64,000 nt of DNA from Cystobasidium ongulense (lineage: Eukaryota; Basidiomycota; Cystobasidiomycetes; Cystobasidiales; Cystobasidiaceae), in contig BQUP01000002.1 in the NCBI GenBank assembly GCA_022835595.1, positions 992,001 through 1,056,000 on the forward strand, given 5' to 3'. The stretch's first letter is position 1, and the number at the start of each line of letters is the position of its first letter. The position numbers were made by a program, and so were the translations under genes. Below, one piece after another: positions 12,347 through 24,297 of the stretch. The notes under the pieces are model-generated. The model was not told where the DNA came from, did not search any database, and was given only the letters and a program-made list of their open reading frames with translations.

Positions 12347-14037
12347 ATGGCAGACATCGTCGCGCAAGAGATCACATTCTCAAATGGCGTCAAAGCCCCC
12401 AACCGCTTCCTCAAGAGCGCCATGACGGAGCGCCTCTGCACATGGGGTCTCGAGCTCTCTGAGCGCGGCCATCCTACAGAGCAGTACCGTCACCTCTACG
12501 AGCTCTGGGGAGAAGGCGGCACCGGTATCATCGTCTTTGGAAATATCCCTTGTGGTGCGTCGACCCCAGGTCTATCGTGATAATACTGCACCCGCTGATC
12601 ATGCCAGATCTACACCTGCAGACGTCAGATATCCAGAAGCTGCAAGAAACGCCTGCATGGATCCTGATGCAAGCCCAAAGGACATTGTCGAGCAGTTCAG
12701 GCCGGCAATTCAAGCAGCCAAGGCCCATGGCTCGCTCGCTATCATGCAGATCACACATGCTGGGTGAGTAGAACTAATTCGCCACCAATGATTTTGCCAA
12801 ACGTGCTGACCGGACTTATCATCTGTACAGTCGCCAAACTGCAGAGTTCATTGCTCCTACCCCAGTCTCATCCTCGGAATCTCAAAGCCCTCCCCTCGGA
12901 GGCATGACCTTTGGCAAAGCCCGAGCGTTGGACACTGAAGAGGTAGAAGATGTCGTTCGACGCTTCGTTTGGGCATCCAAAAAGTTCTATGAAGCTGGTG
13001 CAGATGGGTGAGCATTTCAGTACCCATACTTCATGAGCCTCCCTTCCCCATTCCTCTATCTTGGACAGATGGTCTTTTGTCGTTCCCTTCCTGTTCAAAT
13101 AGGCGCGTCATGATATTAACCCATGTTCTGCTCTCGCCTACAGTTGTCAATTACACTGCGCACATGGTTACCTATTGAGTCAGTTCGTCTCGCCAAGAGT
13201 CAATCAGCGAACCGACAAGTACGGTGGAAGCTTGGAAAACAGAACTCGGATCTTGTTTGAGATTATCGAGGGAATCAAGAAGGAGGTCACCGACCCAAAG
13301 TTCCTTCTCTCAATCAAGATCAATTCGCAGGATGTCAGTATATTGTCCATTCCAGTCCGTCTTTTTATATCTTAAATTGACATTTTTCAACCCAACTTTT
13401 CAGTTCATCGAGGGAGGCTTCAGCGAGGAGGAATCCAGAGAGACATGCCAGAAGCTTGAAGAAGCCGGCATGCATCTCATCGAGCTTTCAGGCGGTACCT
13501 ACGAGAGTATGGCCTTCTCACACAAGAAGGACTCTACCAAGTCAGTCTCTTTCGCATTATGTAAAAGTCCCATTTCTGATATCTGACGCTTTACCACTTT
13601 TTCTTATTAGACGCCGAGAAGCTTTCTTTATTGAGTTCGCAGACAGAATGCGCCCTCACATCAAGACTGCCAAATTAGCTGTCACTGGTGGATTCCGATC
13701 TGTCGATGCGATGGCCGACGCTATCAAGCAAGGATCTTGCGATATTATCGGTTTAGGACGTCCTTTGACTTTAGAAACTGATATTTCCGCCAAGCTCGCT
13801 AAAGGAGAAGTGAAAGCAGCAAAGCCGAACCTTACCCAAGAGCAGACTCAGACTGCTTCTTCATACTATGCCCTTGGAGAGATTGGCGCCGGTCGACCTG
13901 CTCCAGACTTTACTGATGAAAAGGTAGCTAAAGCTGTTGATGCTGCTATCAATAAGGATCCCGCTGGTGCTTTCAAGTACAGACCTAGACTCGATACCGA
14001 CGGCCCTAACACTATGCCAGTCGAGGTCAAAGCATAA
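12347..14037 (+). CDS. NADH:flavin oxidoreductase / old yellow enzyme family
   Basis: An FMN-dependent TIM-barrel ene-reductase that uses NAD(P)H to reduce activated double bonds or quinones; the substrate is unknown. Exon 1 starts [20 protein letters not shown], with the LKSAMTERL block near the N-terminus and [10 protein letters not shown] short intron (about 12555-12616) leads to [18 protein letters not shown]. Then ITHAGRQT and, after another intron, [20 protein letters not shown], which contains the HGYLL-x-FLSP family signature ([17 protein letters not shown]). The C-terminal phosphate-binding segment reads [12 protein letters not shown]...DIIGLGRPL. About six exons. It has no targeting signal, so is probably cytosolic. 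It sits beside two drug-type efflux transporters and a possible Yap1 site, hinting at a detoxification role. Confidence 0.92.
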
Positions 14038-14239
14038 TTAGACATACATTACTAGAGAAGATGTATAGAAAAAATAGATTACATTGTAGCCCCCTCTATT
14101 GATTAACATGATTAATTCAAGCTTCTACCAAAGCTGCTATTGATAAAGTCCATTGTTTTGCGAATTGCTACAAATGTCTACATTGCACATGCGCCTTTCT
14201 ACTGACCATTGGGTAAAGGATTTAATATGCGTTAAGATG

Positions 14240-16273
14240 CTATTTTGCTGTTGAAGTGGTTTCTGTTTTGAGTTGCCTAGCCGCCATTTCCTTGGCGTAG
14301 CGAGAACTTGCACGGAGGCGAGCACCATAGTGGAACTGAATGAAAGGGATGATAGATACTAGTGTCGATAACGCTGCGACTAAGCTTCCTGCGCCTTGTA
14401 CTCCCAAGCTAGAATACATATCGGCGCAAAACAGCGGGAAAGCTGCTCCAAGGAGATTGCGCCAGACGTTGAGAATCGAGAGAGCGCTTGAAGCGTACAA
14501 GGTATATGAGTCGGCCAAGAAGTCTGAAAAGGTTATGATGTCAGAATTATCTACATATTGGGGAGTGTGAACAAGTGAAAGGAAAGACCTACTGAAGCAA
14601 GTCGTGTAAATAAGGAAGATGCCAAGATACAGGAAAGAAATTCCGATAGTAGGGACAATCCAATGCACTTGTGGTAAGCTTCCCCAAGCAAATATCCATG
14701 CCCCGATGGGTAGCGCCAATGCACCTATCATTCCACTGTACAGACGAGCTTCTGCCCCTCTCTTGGCTACGTTCTTGTGGTAAAGTTTGTTGGTATATAT
14801 GGTTATGCCTGCGCCATCGAGTCAGTCTGATCTAGGGAGTCTGTTGCAATAATGAGAGACAGCTTACCTGCTCCTAACACGGTCCCAACGGCTTGCGATA
14901 GGTAAACCAGCCCGATCTGTCCAGTATTGAAATGGTATACACGGGCATAGACAATTGGTATGGCGACCAGCAGGAGGTATAGAACGGCATATACACAACT
15001 TAGAAGTATAGTGAAGGCCTGAATAGTAGGCTCCGTGAATAAAAGATGAAAAGGTCGCATCAAAGCGGTTTTGAGGATAGTGGACAGTGAAACGCGTTCT
15101 TCATCTGCTTGCGCCACATAGCGTTTATCGCCGGTTTCCAAGCGTAACTTTTTGGCCTTCCGTGATAGTAGTACATCTGCTCTTGTTTCTTTAGCTAGAA
15201 AAAAGAGCAGAATAACCGTTGACGCGCTCAACGCGAATTGTATCCACATAACCGGTCTGAAACCACGGAACTGGACAAGATATCCGAATAGTGCTACATA
15301 AGCCAATCATGCGTTAGCTTAAGATTTAATAGTAGAGTTATGTATATCGCGAGCTCACTTGGTGCTATCGATGTTGATGCAAATGCGACAGTCGCAAAGA
15401 TAGCCATCGGAACGCCACGCTCTTCATTGCTGAATAAATCTGCCAGTGTGCCTCCAAGAACGGCTACTGCCGTCGAGCCGCCTATGCCAGCGATGAAACG
15501 CCCTACTAGCATGGTTTCTATATTGGTTGCTAAAGCTTGAGGTATTTGGAAGACGGTATACACGACAGCCGATCCGATGTACACCAATCTACGGCCCCAA
15601 ATCTGGACAAAGTGAGAGGTTTCAGCAGGTAGATGAAAGATCGGAATTCGAGCATGCTTACCTCGGATAGTGGTGCTAAGACTAGCGGTGCCACTCCAAA
15701 TGTCAAAGTAAACAAGGAAACGCCAGCGACGGCTAAGAGGTAAGAAGTGTTGAGGCGGGCTGAGATATCGTTGATTGCTATCGAGTAGGCCGAGAAGGAC
15801 AGGGAGACAATCGAGCAGAAGAGGCATCCGACAGATACAATAATCCACTTCCTCTTCAAGTCCCAATTTCTTGGATTTGCAGGATCATCTGGACCGTTCC
15901 ACCCAACATAGATGAGCTGTTCTCCCTTGCCACTGATTATCTTGGTCATCTCGCAGAAGGGAGGTGCTTTCTTCCTTTCTTCATCTGTTATTTGTAGCTT
16001 CTCGCCTGCTTGAGCAGCGAGGGCGTCTGTACATTGACGGTTGCATATACTCCCATTTTCGGCAATGTCGGCCAGTGAACGCGTCTGTAGGGCTCCACAG
16101 CGGCAACTTGCCGGGGAATCGGCTGGCTCGACTCTTGTACTGCCAGTATCACCTCTTGACAAGACTGGCCGGGCGTGCATCTCCACATCTTGATGGTGTG
16201 TAGGCGCGTCCATGGCTTCGTGCAGCGTGGTTGAGCTATCTTGCCTGTGCGAGTGCGAGATCGACGGTGACAT
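14240..16273 (-). CDS. MFS drug:H+ antiporter (DHA1-type), copy 1
   Basis: A twelve-helix major facilitator predicted in the plasma membrane. It belongs to the fungal DHA1 group that exports drugs, polyamines or other small molecules. The long N-terminal cytosolic region carries a Cys cluster (CRCG) and the block EKLQITDEERKKAPPFC, then the family hallmark GWNGPDDPANPRNW just before helix 1. APLSEV then GRRLVY forms the motif-A loop. RFIAGIGGSTAVAVLGGTLADLF covers helices 4-5, with the motif-C-like region around it. A central loop has LLSRKAKKLR...ETGDKRYVAQADEE. Introns fall after APLSEV, after the TSIAP region, in helix 8 (near 14810-14870) and near 14530-14590. The stop is at 14240-14242. 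It is closely related to the next gene upstream, with matching intron positions, so the two are tandem duplicates. Substrate unknown. Confidence 0.9.
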
Positions 16274-16767
16274 TTAGGATTTGGATTTGCGAGCAATCTT
16301 GCCAGCAGGTCGCGTCCATGCGATATATAGAATGAGCGTAGTGGAGGTAGTACAGTTGATGAAGACGTGTTCAACGAAAGTCAGCCCAAATCGAATCAAG
16401 TCGTGGTGATTAACCATCAAGAAGAGTCTTCTCGGCTCTTTTCCTCGGCAAGTAGATGCCGAACCTCGATCGAACTTTCGGCAGGCATTTCCCCCATGCA
16501 TTGTCGAGGAGGGAGTCACCAGCAAGATTGCAAAGAGCCGGCCATGCTCATGGAGGGAGGACTGAATAGCCTCACATTCTCGAACTCTGGCTGTTGGTTC
16601 ACGTTCCCATTGCTTCTCAGTATATGCTCGCATGGTCGTCCAAGGACTTCTGTCCTTGCTAAATAATGATACATGGTTGTCTACTAATCTATATCACACT
16701 GGCTTTCTGCCTTTACTACTTTTTATACTCTTACATACTTGCTTGAATAGATAGAATCGTACTGGTG
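16274..16767. other. Intergenic between tandem MFS genes
   Basis: This gap holds the promoter of MFS copy 1 and the 3' end of MFS copy 2. ORFs of up to 119 codons are present but show no recognisable product. I see no confident regulatory site. Confidence 0.5.
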
Positions 16768-18804
16768 CTAGTTGAATGATATGTTGAGCTTTGCCATATC
16801 TTTTGCGAACTTCGAATTCCGCCTCAATCTGTTACCGTATCGGAAAGCTAGGAATGGAATGATAGCCAGGAGCGTCGCAACGCCAGCTACAAGACTACCC
16901 GCTCCATGGATACCGAGACTGTTGTACAGCTGGTCCGTAAACAAGGGGAATGCTGCCCCGACCAAGTTACGCCAGAAGTTCATGGCTGATAGTGCGCTTG
17001 CTGCGTACAAGGTGTACGAATCTGCAAGGTAATCTAAAAGACGATAAATGTAGTTAGCTCCAGCCTACAACAGCAATGACTTATGTTGCGCCTGTGATAG
17101 CTTACTGAAGACTGTGAGATACAGCAAGAACATGCCAGCGAACAGGATACCTAGGCCAATGGTCGGGACGATCCAGTGAATAGAAGCGAAGGTTGTCCAG
17201 GCCCACCACCAGCAGCCTCCGGAGAACAGAACTCCTCCGACCATGCCGGTATACATACGTGCTTCAGGTCCCATTGTATCCACATGTTTTAGGTACAGCT
17301 TGTTGGTATAGTATGCAATTCCCGTCGCACCACATGTGCCCAGAATGAGACTCGTATAGATGGCCCCAGTCTCGCCGATTGTGAAGCCATAGACATCTCG
17401 GAAGACAATAGGGACCGAAATGAGGAGAATGTAAAGCACCGCCCAGGCGAAAGCAATGCTTGCAGTGAAAGCCTGAATTGTCGGCTCGGTGAGGAAGAGC
17501 CGGAATGGGCGAGTCAAAGAGACTCGAAGTATAGTGGCCAGTGAAGCCCTCTCTTCATCTGCTTGAGCAACGAATCGCTTATCCCCAGTGTCTTTTCGCA
17601 GCTTCTTTGCTTTACGCGATAGCAGTACACTTTCGCGGGTCTCCCGAGCCACGAAGCCCAGAAGAATAGTAAATGCTGCAGCCAGTGCAAAGTTGATCCA
17701 CATGACCAGCCGAAAGCCACGGTACTGGGCGACATAGCCGAAGAGAACTGCGGTGTGTAGAAACACGCGTCAAATGATGCCCCTGTTCCGAGATCGTCGC
17801 GAAAGATGATGCTCACGAGGACCGAGACCAGTAGGAGCGAACGCAGCAAACGCGAATATTGTCATAGGCATCCCTCTATCTTCGTTAGCGAACAGGTCGC
17901 TTAATGTTCCTCCAACCAGAGCTATCGCTGTGGACCCGCCTATTCCCGTAATGAAGCGGACGATGAGCAGAGTTTGTATATTTGTAGCAAGCGCTTGCGG
18001 TATTTGGAAGACAGTGAAGACGACTGCTGAAACGATATAGATCTCCCGTCGACCCCAGACCTAAAGAACCGCGTACGAATGAGCTCAGAAGCTATGCTAC
18101 TCCTGCACGGCAAGTCGATATACACTCACTTCGGATAAAGGCGCTAGCGCTAGAGGTGCGGTACCAAATGTGACGGTGAAGAACGAAAGACCAGAAATAG
18201 CCAGTAGCCTTGAAGTTCCCAATTCCTCTTCTATGCTTGTAACGACGACGGAATATGCACTGACGCTCATCGAGACAAGGGTGCAGAAGAGGAAGCCGAC
18301 CTGCATAAGGGAAACCAAGACCTTGTTAGTGAAGAGTATCCAAAGGAGGAAGGACAGAGTCTAGCATACCACACTGAGAAACCATTTTGTTTTCGGTTTC
18401 CAGTTCCTCGGGTTTGCCGGATCGTCTGGACCGTTCCAGCCAACATAGATCAACTGTTCTCCCCTCCCACTGATAATCTTCTTCACGTCGCAAAATGGAG
18501 GAAGTTTCTCGCGTTCCTTATCTGTGATTTCTAGCTTCTCTCCGAGTACCTCTGGCTCTGGTACGCATTGACAGCGAGGTACTTCTGCTACTTCGACTAT
18601 ATCTGTAGGCATCGAGACGGATATAGAACGACATGGACGGCATTTTTCAACTTTGGTCGAAGCGGTGTCTGATCTTTGAAAGTTTCCTCGGTTCGAAGGA
18701 TGGACGAGATGCATTGTAGGCCGGGTCGCTTCGCGCTCTTGGTCGCCCCGCTCGACGTCTGTATCCTGCAGTGTCATCGAGCTCGTCGAGGATTTCGAGT
18801 CCAT
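16768..18804 (-). CDS. MFS drug:H+ antiporter (DHA1-type), copy 2
   Basis: A paralogue of the adjacent transporter, with the same length and architecture. It starts MDSKSSTSSMTLQDTDVERG and has an N-terminal Cys-containing segment (CRPCRS, PRCQC), then EKLEITDKEREKLPPFC and GWNGPDDPANPRNW. Helix 1 onwards matches copy 1, with FGTAPLALAPLSEV followed by an intron and GRREIY-like residues. The central loop again reads LLSRKAKKLR...TGDKRFVAQADEE. The last exon is YAASALSAMNFWRNLVGAAFPLF...GIHGAGSLVAGVATLL. The exon containing SIFRDDLGTGASF (about 17790) overlaps a splice region I cannot fix by eye. Likely a plasma-membrane exporter; substrate unknown. Confidence 0.88.
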
Positions 18805-19344
18805 TGTTGAAGGTAAATTCTGGAGGCCCTAAACAGGCGGAAAGCCAAACTTGTGCGGGGAGTAGGGCGGAGTTCCCAAGCGGGGGAAGGTTGCTGCTAG
18901 GAAACTGTGTCTATGTCCATCAAAGCAGGAGGATTGATGTGAACGAAGGCAGACAACTGATAGCAAGCAGAAGGGCCTGATGACTTCGGCTGAGAAAGCT
19001 GCCTCGAATAACTCGAATTGCCGGCCGAAAATCGCTCATCGGCAGGATTGCCCATTTCCAAAGCAATCGGCTTTTATAAATCCGCGCCCAACAGTACCTC
19101 GTGTATAGTGGACAGTCTACGATATCCCTACCAGTTTACACATGTAGGACTCGTGTAATCTTTTAGAATTGATTGTACACCTACGGCTCAGCGACTGTGG
19201 ACGGTCCAAGCACACTGTATCATCAAAAGGCCATGGTTGTGCATATCAACGACAATTTGCAATACAAGCTACACTGCATGCTCAGAGATCCATAGTAGAC
19301 ACAACGAAGATTGTATAGCAAGTCAGGTCATGAAGGTAGCGAAC
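18805..19344. other. Upstream region of MFS copy 2
   Basis: About 540 bp between the MFS copy 2 start and the 3' end of the candidate small gene. It has direct repeats of the word tcgaat near 19003-19020 and CCG/CGG words that could suit zinc-cluster factors, but nothing convincing. No gene is seen. Confidence 0.45.
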
Positions 19345-19762
19345 TCAGCTAACCAGTTTACGCGGTATTGGCTGGATCTGGAATGGGGTGTTCGCGAGAT
19401 TGCTTGTGCCCCGGGGTTTGATGCTCCGACCCAGGCGCGGGGACTTGGTACGAGTGAGCATCCTAGACAACAAGAGAGAAGCACCAAGCATTAGTGTACT
19501 GATCTCTGTTATTTGTACAGAGCACATACTGTACGGTGATCGATCGTGGGGAGCTGGCCACTGCTTGCCTTCACAGCAGGATTGACTTCCATCTCGCCAG
19601 GGTTCCTTATTGAGACGCTATGTTTTAGTCCTTAGTTTCTAAGATGCAGTGCAATCTGCTTTCCATCTCCCCCACTCACTTCCTTTCCTTCTCATCGTCA
19701 AATCCACAAATGACCTTATCGAACTTGGAGAAGACCTTGTCGAGCTTGGCGTGAACAGTCAT
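19345..19762 (-). CDS. Candidate two-exon gene for a 66-aa basic protein
   Basis: Exon 1 runs 19762 to 19680 and reads MTVHAKLDKVFSKFDKVICG, then FDDEKER, ending at a good donor gtgagt. Its codons (AAG, GTC, TTC, TCC, GAC, GCC) look like those of strongly expressed fungal genes. Using the acceptor ttgtctag at 19463, exon 2 (19462 to 19345) continues in frame as KMLTRTKSPRLGRSIKPRG and ends PRKLVS. Together they make 201 nt with a stop. The intron would be about 217 nt, longer than is usual here, and another acceptor is possible. The family is not recognised. The short amphipathic first exon is the best-supported part. Confidence 0.35.
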
Positions 19763-20139
19763 TGTGGTGATCGACAGGAAGCAACAGAACGAGGTAGTCG
19801 GTGACGAGGTGATGCAGTTCTGTAGAACAGAAGCGAAGAGCAAGCAGGAAGATGTACGATGCTCTGCCTTGCAAGTGTTCGTTGACGTCTTGTGTACTCA
19901 GCGGACTCTAAATCGGGGCACATGGCTACCGATCGTTAGGATCTTACCTCAGCAGCTGACAAGCTCACAGCGAAGCACGCCAAGGGTGATGGAAGAGCTG
20001 CCTTCAAATCATGAGCGGCAAGAAAAGAAGGAACTTCTCTATGAACGATGAATAATATTTGATTGCTCAGTCACCCAGCATGTGTGGTGATGTTCTAGTC
20101 GTGCATATAATGAATATGATTGAACGTTAGGAAGACGCT
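19763..20139. other. Intergenic between candidate small gene and SND1 3' end
   Basis: It holds the SND1 3' untranslated region and, if the small gene is real, its promoter. An ORF of 95 codons on the plus strand (19764-20051) looks non-coding. Nothing else is seen. Confidence 0.4.
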
Positions 20140-23100
20140 TCAATCATCATCGAAGAAGTCACCTGTGAATAGAGAGGCCCAGTCAGTATTCGTACTTTTG
20201 CATGGCCTTTCAGGACAGGATACTCACCTAATTCGAAAGCGCCCGCTCTCGCCTTCTTAGCCTCGTCCATAGCCTCCTGAAGCGCCTTTATCATTTGAGG
20301 GTAAGCACTTCTCAAAGGACTCTTCTTATCAACTCTAGCAAGGCCATTGCGGACCATTTCCGCATTAATAGAGCTAGTGGCGGTCTGAGACTGGCGTATG
20401 TCAGGGTCGTATAATGTCAAAGAGACACTGTTGGAGTCCCTCTTGTCGATATTGGCTACGAGAGGTCGACCTTCGCATAAATCTCGGAAGAGGTGGACCG
20501 CGTCTTGACCGTACTCTGTATCGTTGCCGAGCAGTTGGACGAAAGAGAGAGAAGCTTCTTTCGCTTGAGGCGGTAGTGACTTGAATCTAGCATCTAGAGG
20601 TCTTAGCTGGTCGAAGGATAATGTCTCCGAGTTGCCGTAGCTGGGAAGGAAAAGACACAAAGGAACGTTTCAGAACGGTCCAGCAGCGTTTAACTTCCAC
20701 AAAAGACATGCACTCACTCGTAGAAAAGAACTTCTGCTTGTTTCTTAGCAGGGTTGGCTTTTCTAACTTTAGCTCTATACCATTGATTATCAGCCGAGAA
20801 TCTAGCAGCTACTAGATCCCCAGAGCGTGGTGTAGTAATAGGAGCAGGTTGAGCAGTCCTATGAAAAGTAGCGAAATCCGACATTAACTTTTCAAGTTCA
20901 GGTAATTTTCCACCGGTTTGTAAGATTTGAACAGCGAAAGAGAATGTTGGCTCTGAACGAATATCTGAAATGATAACGTCGACATATTCTTTTCGTGCTT
21001 GAGGATTTTGCGCCGCTGCTGCTGCATTTTGAATAGCTTCTTGTTCTGCTTCATCCTCGTATTCCTTCCACATCTACGAACATCACCCTTTCGTTAGGTG
21101 ACATTCTCATCTAGCCTTCATTAAAAGGTTGAAAAAACAGAATTAAACCACTCACATTCTTCTTTTCACGCTTAGCAGCAGCTTCAGCTTGTCTCAATTC
21201 ATCCGTAGTATTATAATCATCAACTCTAGCTAAACCTTCTCTAGCCAATAAAGCAGCTATATTTTCTTTATTTATGAATAAAGATCCAATAAAACCACCT
21301 GATTTATCAGTATTTGTAACTTCAGCTTCACCATCACGTTGTAAACATTTTTTCGCTACGAAATCCAAAGCTTCAGGTCCATATGGTTCGCTTTTTTCTC
21401 CTGCGTTTCGAGCAGTTCTAGGTGCTCTGATACCCCCGAGTACAAGAGTAATTTTCACATCTTGTTTAGGTAAGAGAAGCTTGAACCGTGATCCGGAAGC
21501 GACGTAGTCTACCACTACCGGGAATTTACCGCCTCGCTTTAGAGAGGGCAGGAATGAGTTGGCTTTTGTTGCAGACTACCACGATGTAAGTGAATGGACG
21601 CATCAGCTTGCGATCTAGTTTTTCACGTTGCTGGATCCCAACCTCACCTCGGAAGCATCACCAATGCGTGGCAGAGGGAACTCTTTTCCAGAATGCAGAC
21701 CTTTCTTGTCCGCAATAGCTCTATGAAAGAGAGAACGAGGATACAAACGCCGTTGATCAGCGTTATCTCACGATTTGATAGCATCCAAAGGAACGCAAAA
21801 TGCATAAAAAAGAATGCATACTTGGCTTCAACTTCCATCAGTTTATCAATTTCTGAACTTTTATCTTCATCACCTTGTCTATGTCTAATAACCGTAACAT
21901 AACCCCTTTCAACTAAAGTTTCAGCTAGATTGGAACTGTTATTGACGAGTTTAACAGTAGCCATTTCTTTAGCTTCGAAATTATCTGATTTTGGTTGATG
22001 ATAATCTATTATGACGTTGACATGTTTTCCTATTGCTCTTTTACGTAGGAATTCAGCTGCTTCTGCTCTTAATCCTGCTAGCTTGGTATCAGTTGCTCTG
22101 TAATCAAAATTGAGTAATGTGAGAAAAGTTTTCCGAAACAAAGATAACATCTGATGTAATGTTGTACGTACCGTGGCTGACGAATACTCGATAAAAACAA
22201 TTTGACTTCCTTGCCGTCACCATGTTTTCCCATTCTCACACTCAAGCTCTCAGCATTCCAGATCCTACTAACGAGTCCTTCGAATTGTTTTTCCAGCCCA
22301 CTGGACGCATCAGCAGTCGCGCCGTTTGAGGATCCTCCATTCGCCTTTGTTGGGTTGATAGGAGCAGCAGAAGGGGGAGGTAAACTAGACCAAATAGCCA
22401 ATCTTTTCTCCTTTGCTTGTTTTTCAGCATTTCTAAATGCAGACATTCCACCAGCTCCTAAGTAAGCAGCATGTTGATCTACACATCTAGCTAATCCACT
22501 TGCGACTAATAATTGTGCAATGTTACCAGCTGGATGGATTATATGACCAATGAAAAAGGAAGGTGCTGATGCAGTCGAGGAAATAGGTGTTGGGGGTAAT
22601 GCTATTAATTGGACTTGGACATTGCGCTGTAGTAAACGAGTTTCGGTAAAGAGACGTGCTTCGTCTCCGAATGGCTCGCCTGAGTCTTGCGATGAGGGTT
22701 GATTGCTCTCTGAGGAAAAGGAGTTGTTGTATGTAGCTCTTGGAGCTCTACAGCCTGCCATTCTACATAGCGAGACAATGATTAGCCCACAAGGAATTAG
22801 CGGATGAACAAGGATATAATTGCTCACGCGACAGTGACCACTTGATATGTATCAGGTGCGACTTGGATACGCGCCTTGACGGTTGTACCATTGTTGACGC
22901 TCTCAATGCAAGCATCTACCTTTTTACCTTTACCGAACTGATCCATAAAAGCATCTGGATCATCAGGCATAGAGTATCTGACATCTATTTTTTGTACATC
23001 TTCCGCCCATAATCCTAAACCTTCTGATTTAGCTTGTTGTTCGGCTTCTCCGAGTTGTACCTTTCTAGCTTGTTCGGCTGCATTCTCACTTCCTTCGGTA

Positions 23101-23465
23101 GTAGTGGTAGTGGTGTTTCTTGATTCTCTAACCTTTGCAGCACCTTGTTGAAGTAGAGTAAGGCCTACATCGATATTGCTTCCATCGGGTTTGGATAGCA
23201 CGACATTGCCGAACTCTAGACCTGCGGCGGAGTAGAGGATCTGGAATGATATCTCGCGGCCAACGACGAGAGCACGGAGGGTATCGCGCGACTGAACGGC
23301 GTATACCTCTTCCTTGCGAGGAGCTTGGAGGTAGGCTAGATGGAGGACGCGCTCTTGAGGTGTTTGACCGGGGATTGGATTGCCTCTCGCTCGAAGGACG
23401 AGCGAGTCGCCTGAAGTGACCGACTTGACTATTGCTTTGAGGGGGAGTGGAGAAGGGCCAGACAT
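20140..23465 (-). CDS. SND1: Tudor staphylococcal nuclease (SND1/Tudor-SN)
   Basis: A multi-domain RNA-binding protein of cytoplasmic RNP granules, with four staphylococcal-nuclease-like repeats, a Tudor domain and a C-terminal partial nuclease repeat. The start is ATG 23463-23465, MSGPSPLPLKAIVKSVTSGDS. Repeat 1 has LRARGNPIPG...RVLHLAYLQAP and AEQQAKSEGLGLW. Later repeats show RLFTETRLLQRNVQVQLI (about 22650), EPYGPEALDFVAKKCL (about 21400) and IGKHVNVIIDYHQPK (about 22000). The Tudor domain is near 20640-20840 with PRSGDLVAARFSADNQWYRA and the split VLFYEYGNSE. The last intron (about 20163-20228) joins FELG to DFFDDD and stop. About seven exons. A run of six Thr interrupts repeat 1, so it is disordered there. 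It has no targeting signal. Confidence 0.9.
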
Positions 23466-24297
23466 TGTTACCAGGGTGCGAAGAGTGTCAAGAAGTGGAT
23501 GGAATGTGCTATCGTAGTCGAGATGCAAGTGCAGTGTGTCGCGCTGATGCGGCTGTAGGTGGAGGATGATCGAGGACCAGCCAGGCGAGCAAGACAGCGA
23601 GAACGCTCGAATGCAGCCAGGCAGCAGGAGACTGTCGTCAGTCAATGCATGCGGTATCCCACTCCCGTCCAGCCGGCTCGTCGCTCGTATTCAATCATCA
23701 TCCTGCATCGCACACGCGTAAAGGCGATCACCTTTTGAGAACTGGTGCAGGATGGAGAGACGAGATTGAGGACACCTCTGTCTGTTCCACCATCCACGAC
23801 TTTGACAGATAGCTCGCAATACGGCAGCATGAGTGGATTACTAGGGTGAGCAGCGTCCCATCTCGGTTTACTCTACTCCCGCTATTCCTGGATGGAAGTC
23901 ATGCATCTACTCTACGCGCCGGGGTGACCACCATCCCCCATCCATCAAGCAAGCAGGACGACAGGCAGACGCACTCAATGCTGCATGACTGCATGTCAGA
24001 CAGCAGTCCACACTGCAGCACCGCGCGTCAAAGGCAATAGTCGGCCAGTCGCCGTCTCGCTTGACCTACTCTGCGCTCGAAGCAACAATGGGCGGGCGAT
24101 TCAATGGCCTCTTAGATCTACAGCTGCTTTCCAACACCCTTTCGCCTGCACACATCCAGACATCTCATTCAATCTTATACATCTCTCAAAGCCATACTGA
24201 CGCACCTCCTGCTCCTACCCTCATCCCCATCTCACATTCGAATCCCGACGACGCGCCTCGTCTCGTCTCGTTCGTGTGGTTGTAAATCAACAGTCGG
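23466..24297. other. Divergent region between SND1 and MOB2 start codons
   Basis: About 830 bp between two outward-facing start codons. A plus-strand ORF at 24061-24285 ends before the MOB2 ATG in another frame and could be leader or an unrecognised upstream exon. An in-frame TAA lies upstream of the chosen MOB2 start. No other gene is seen. Confidence 0.45.
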
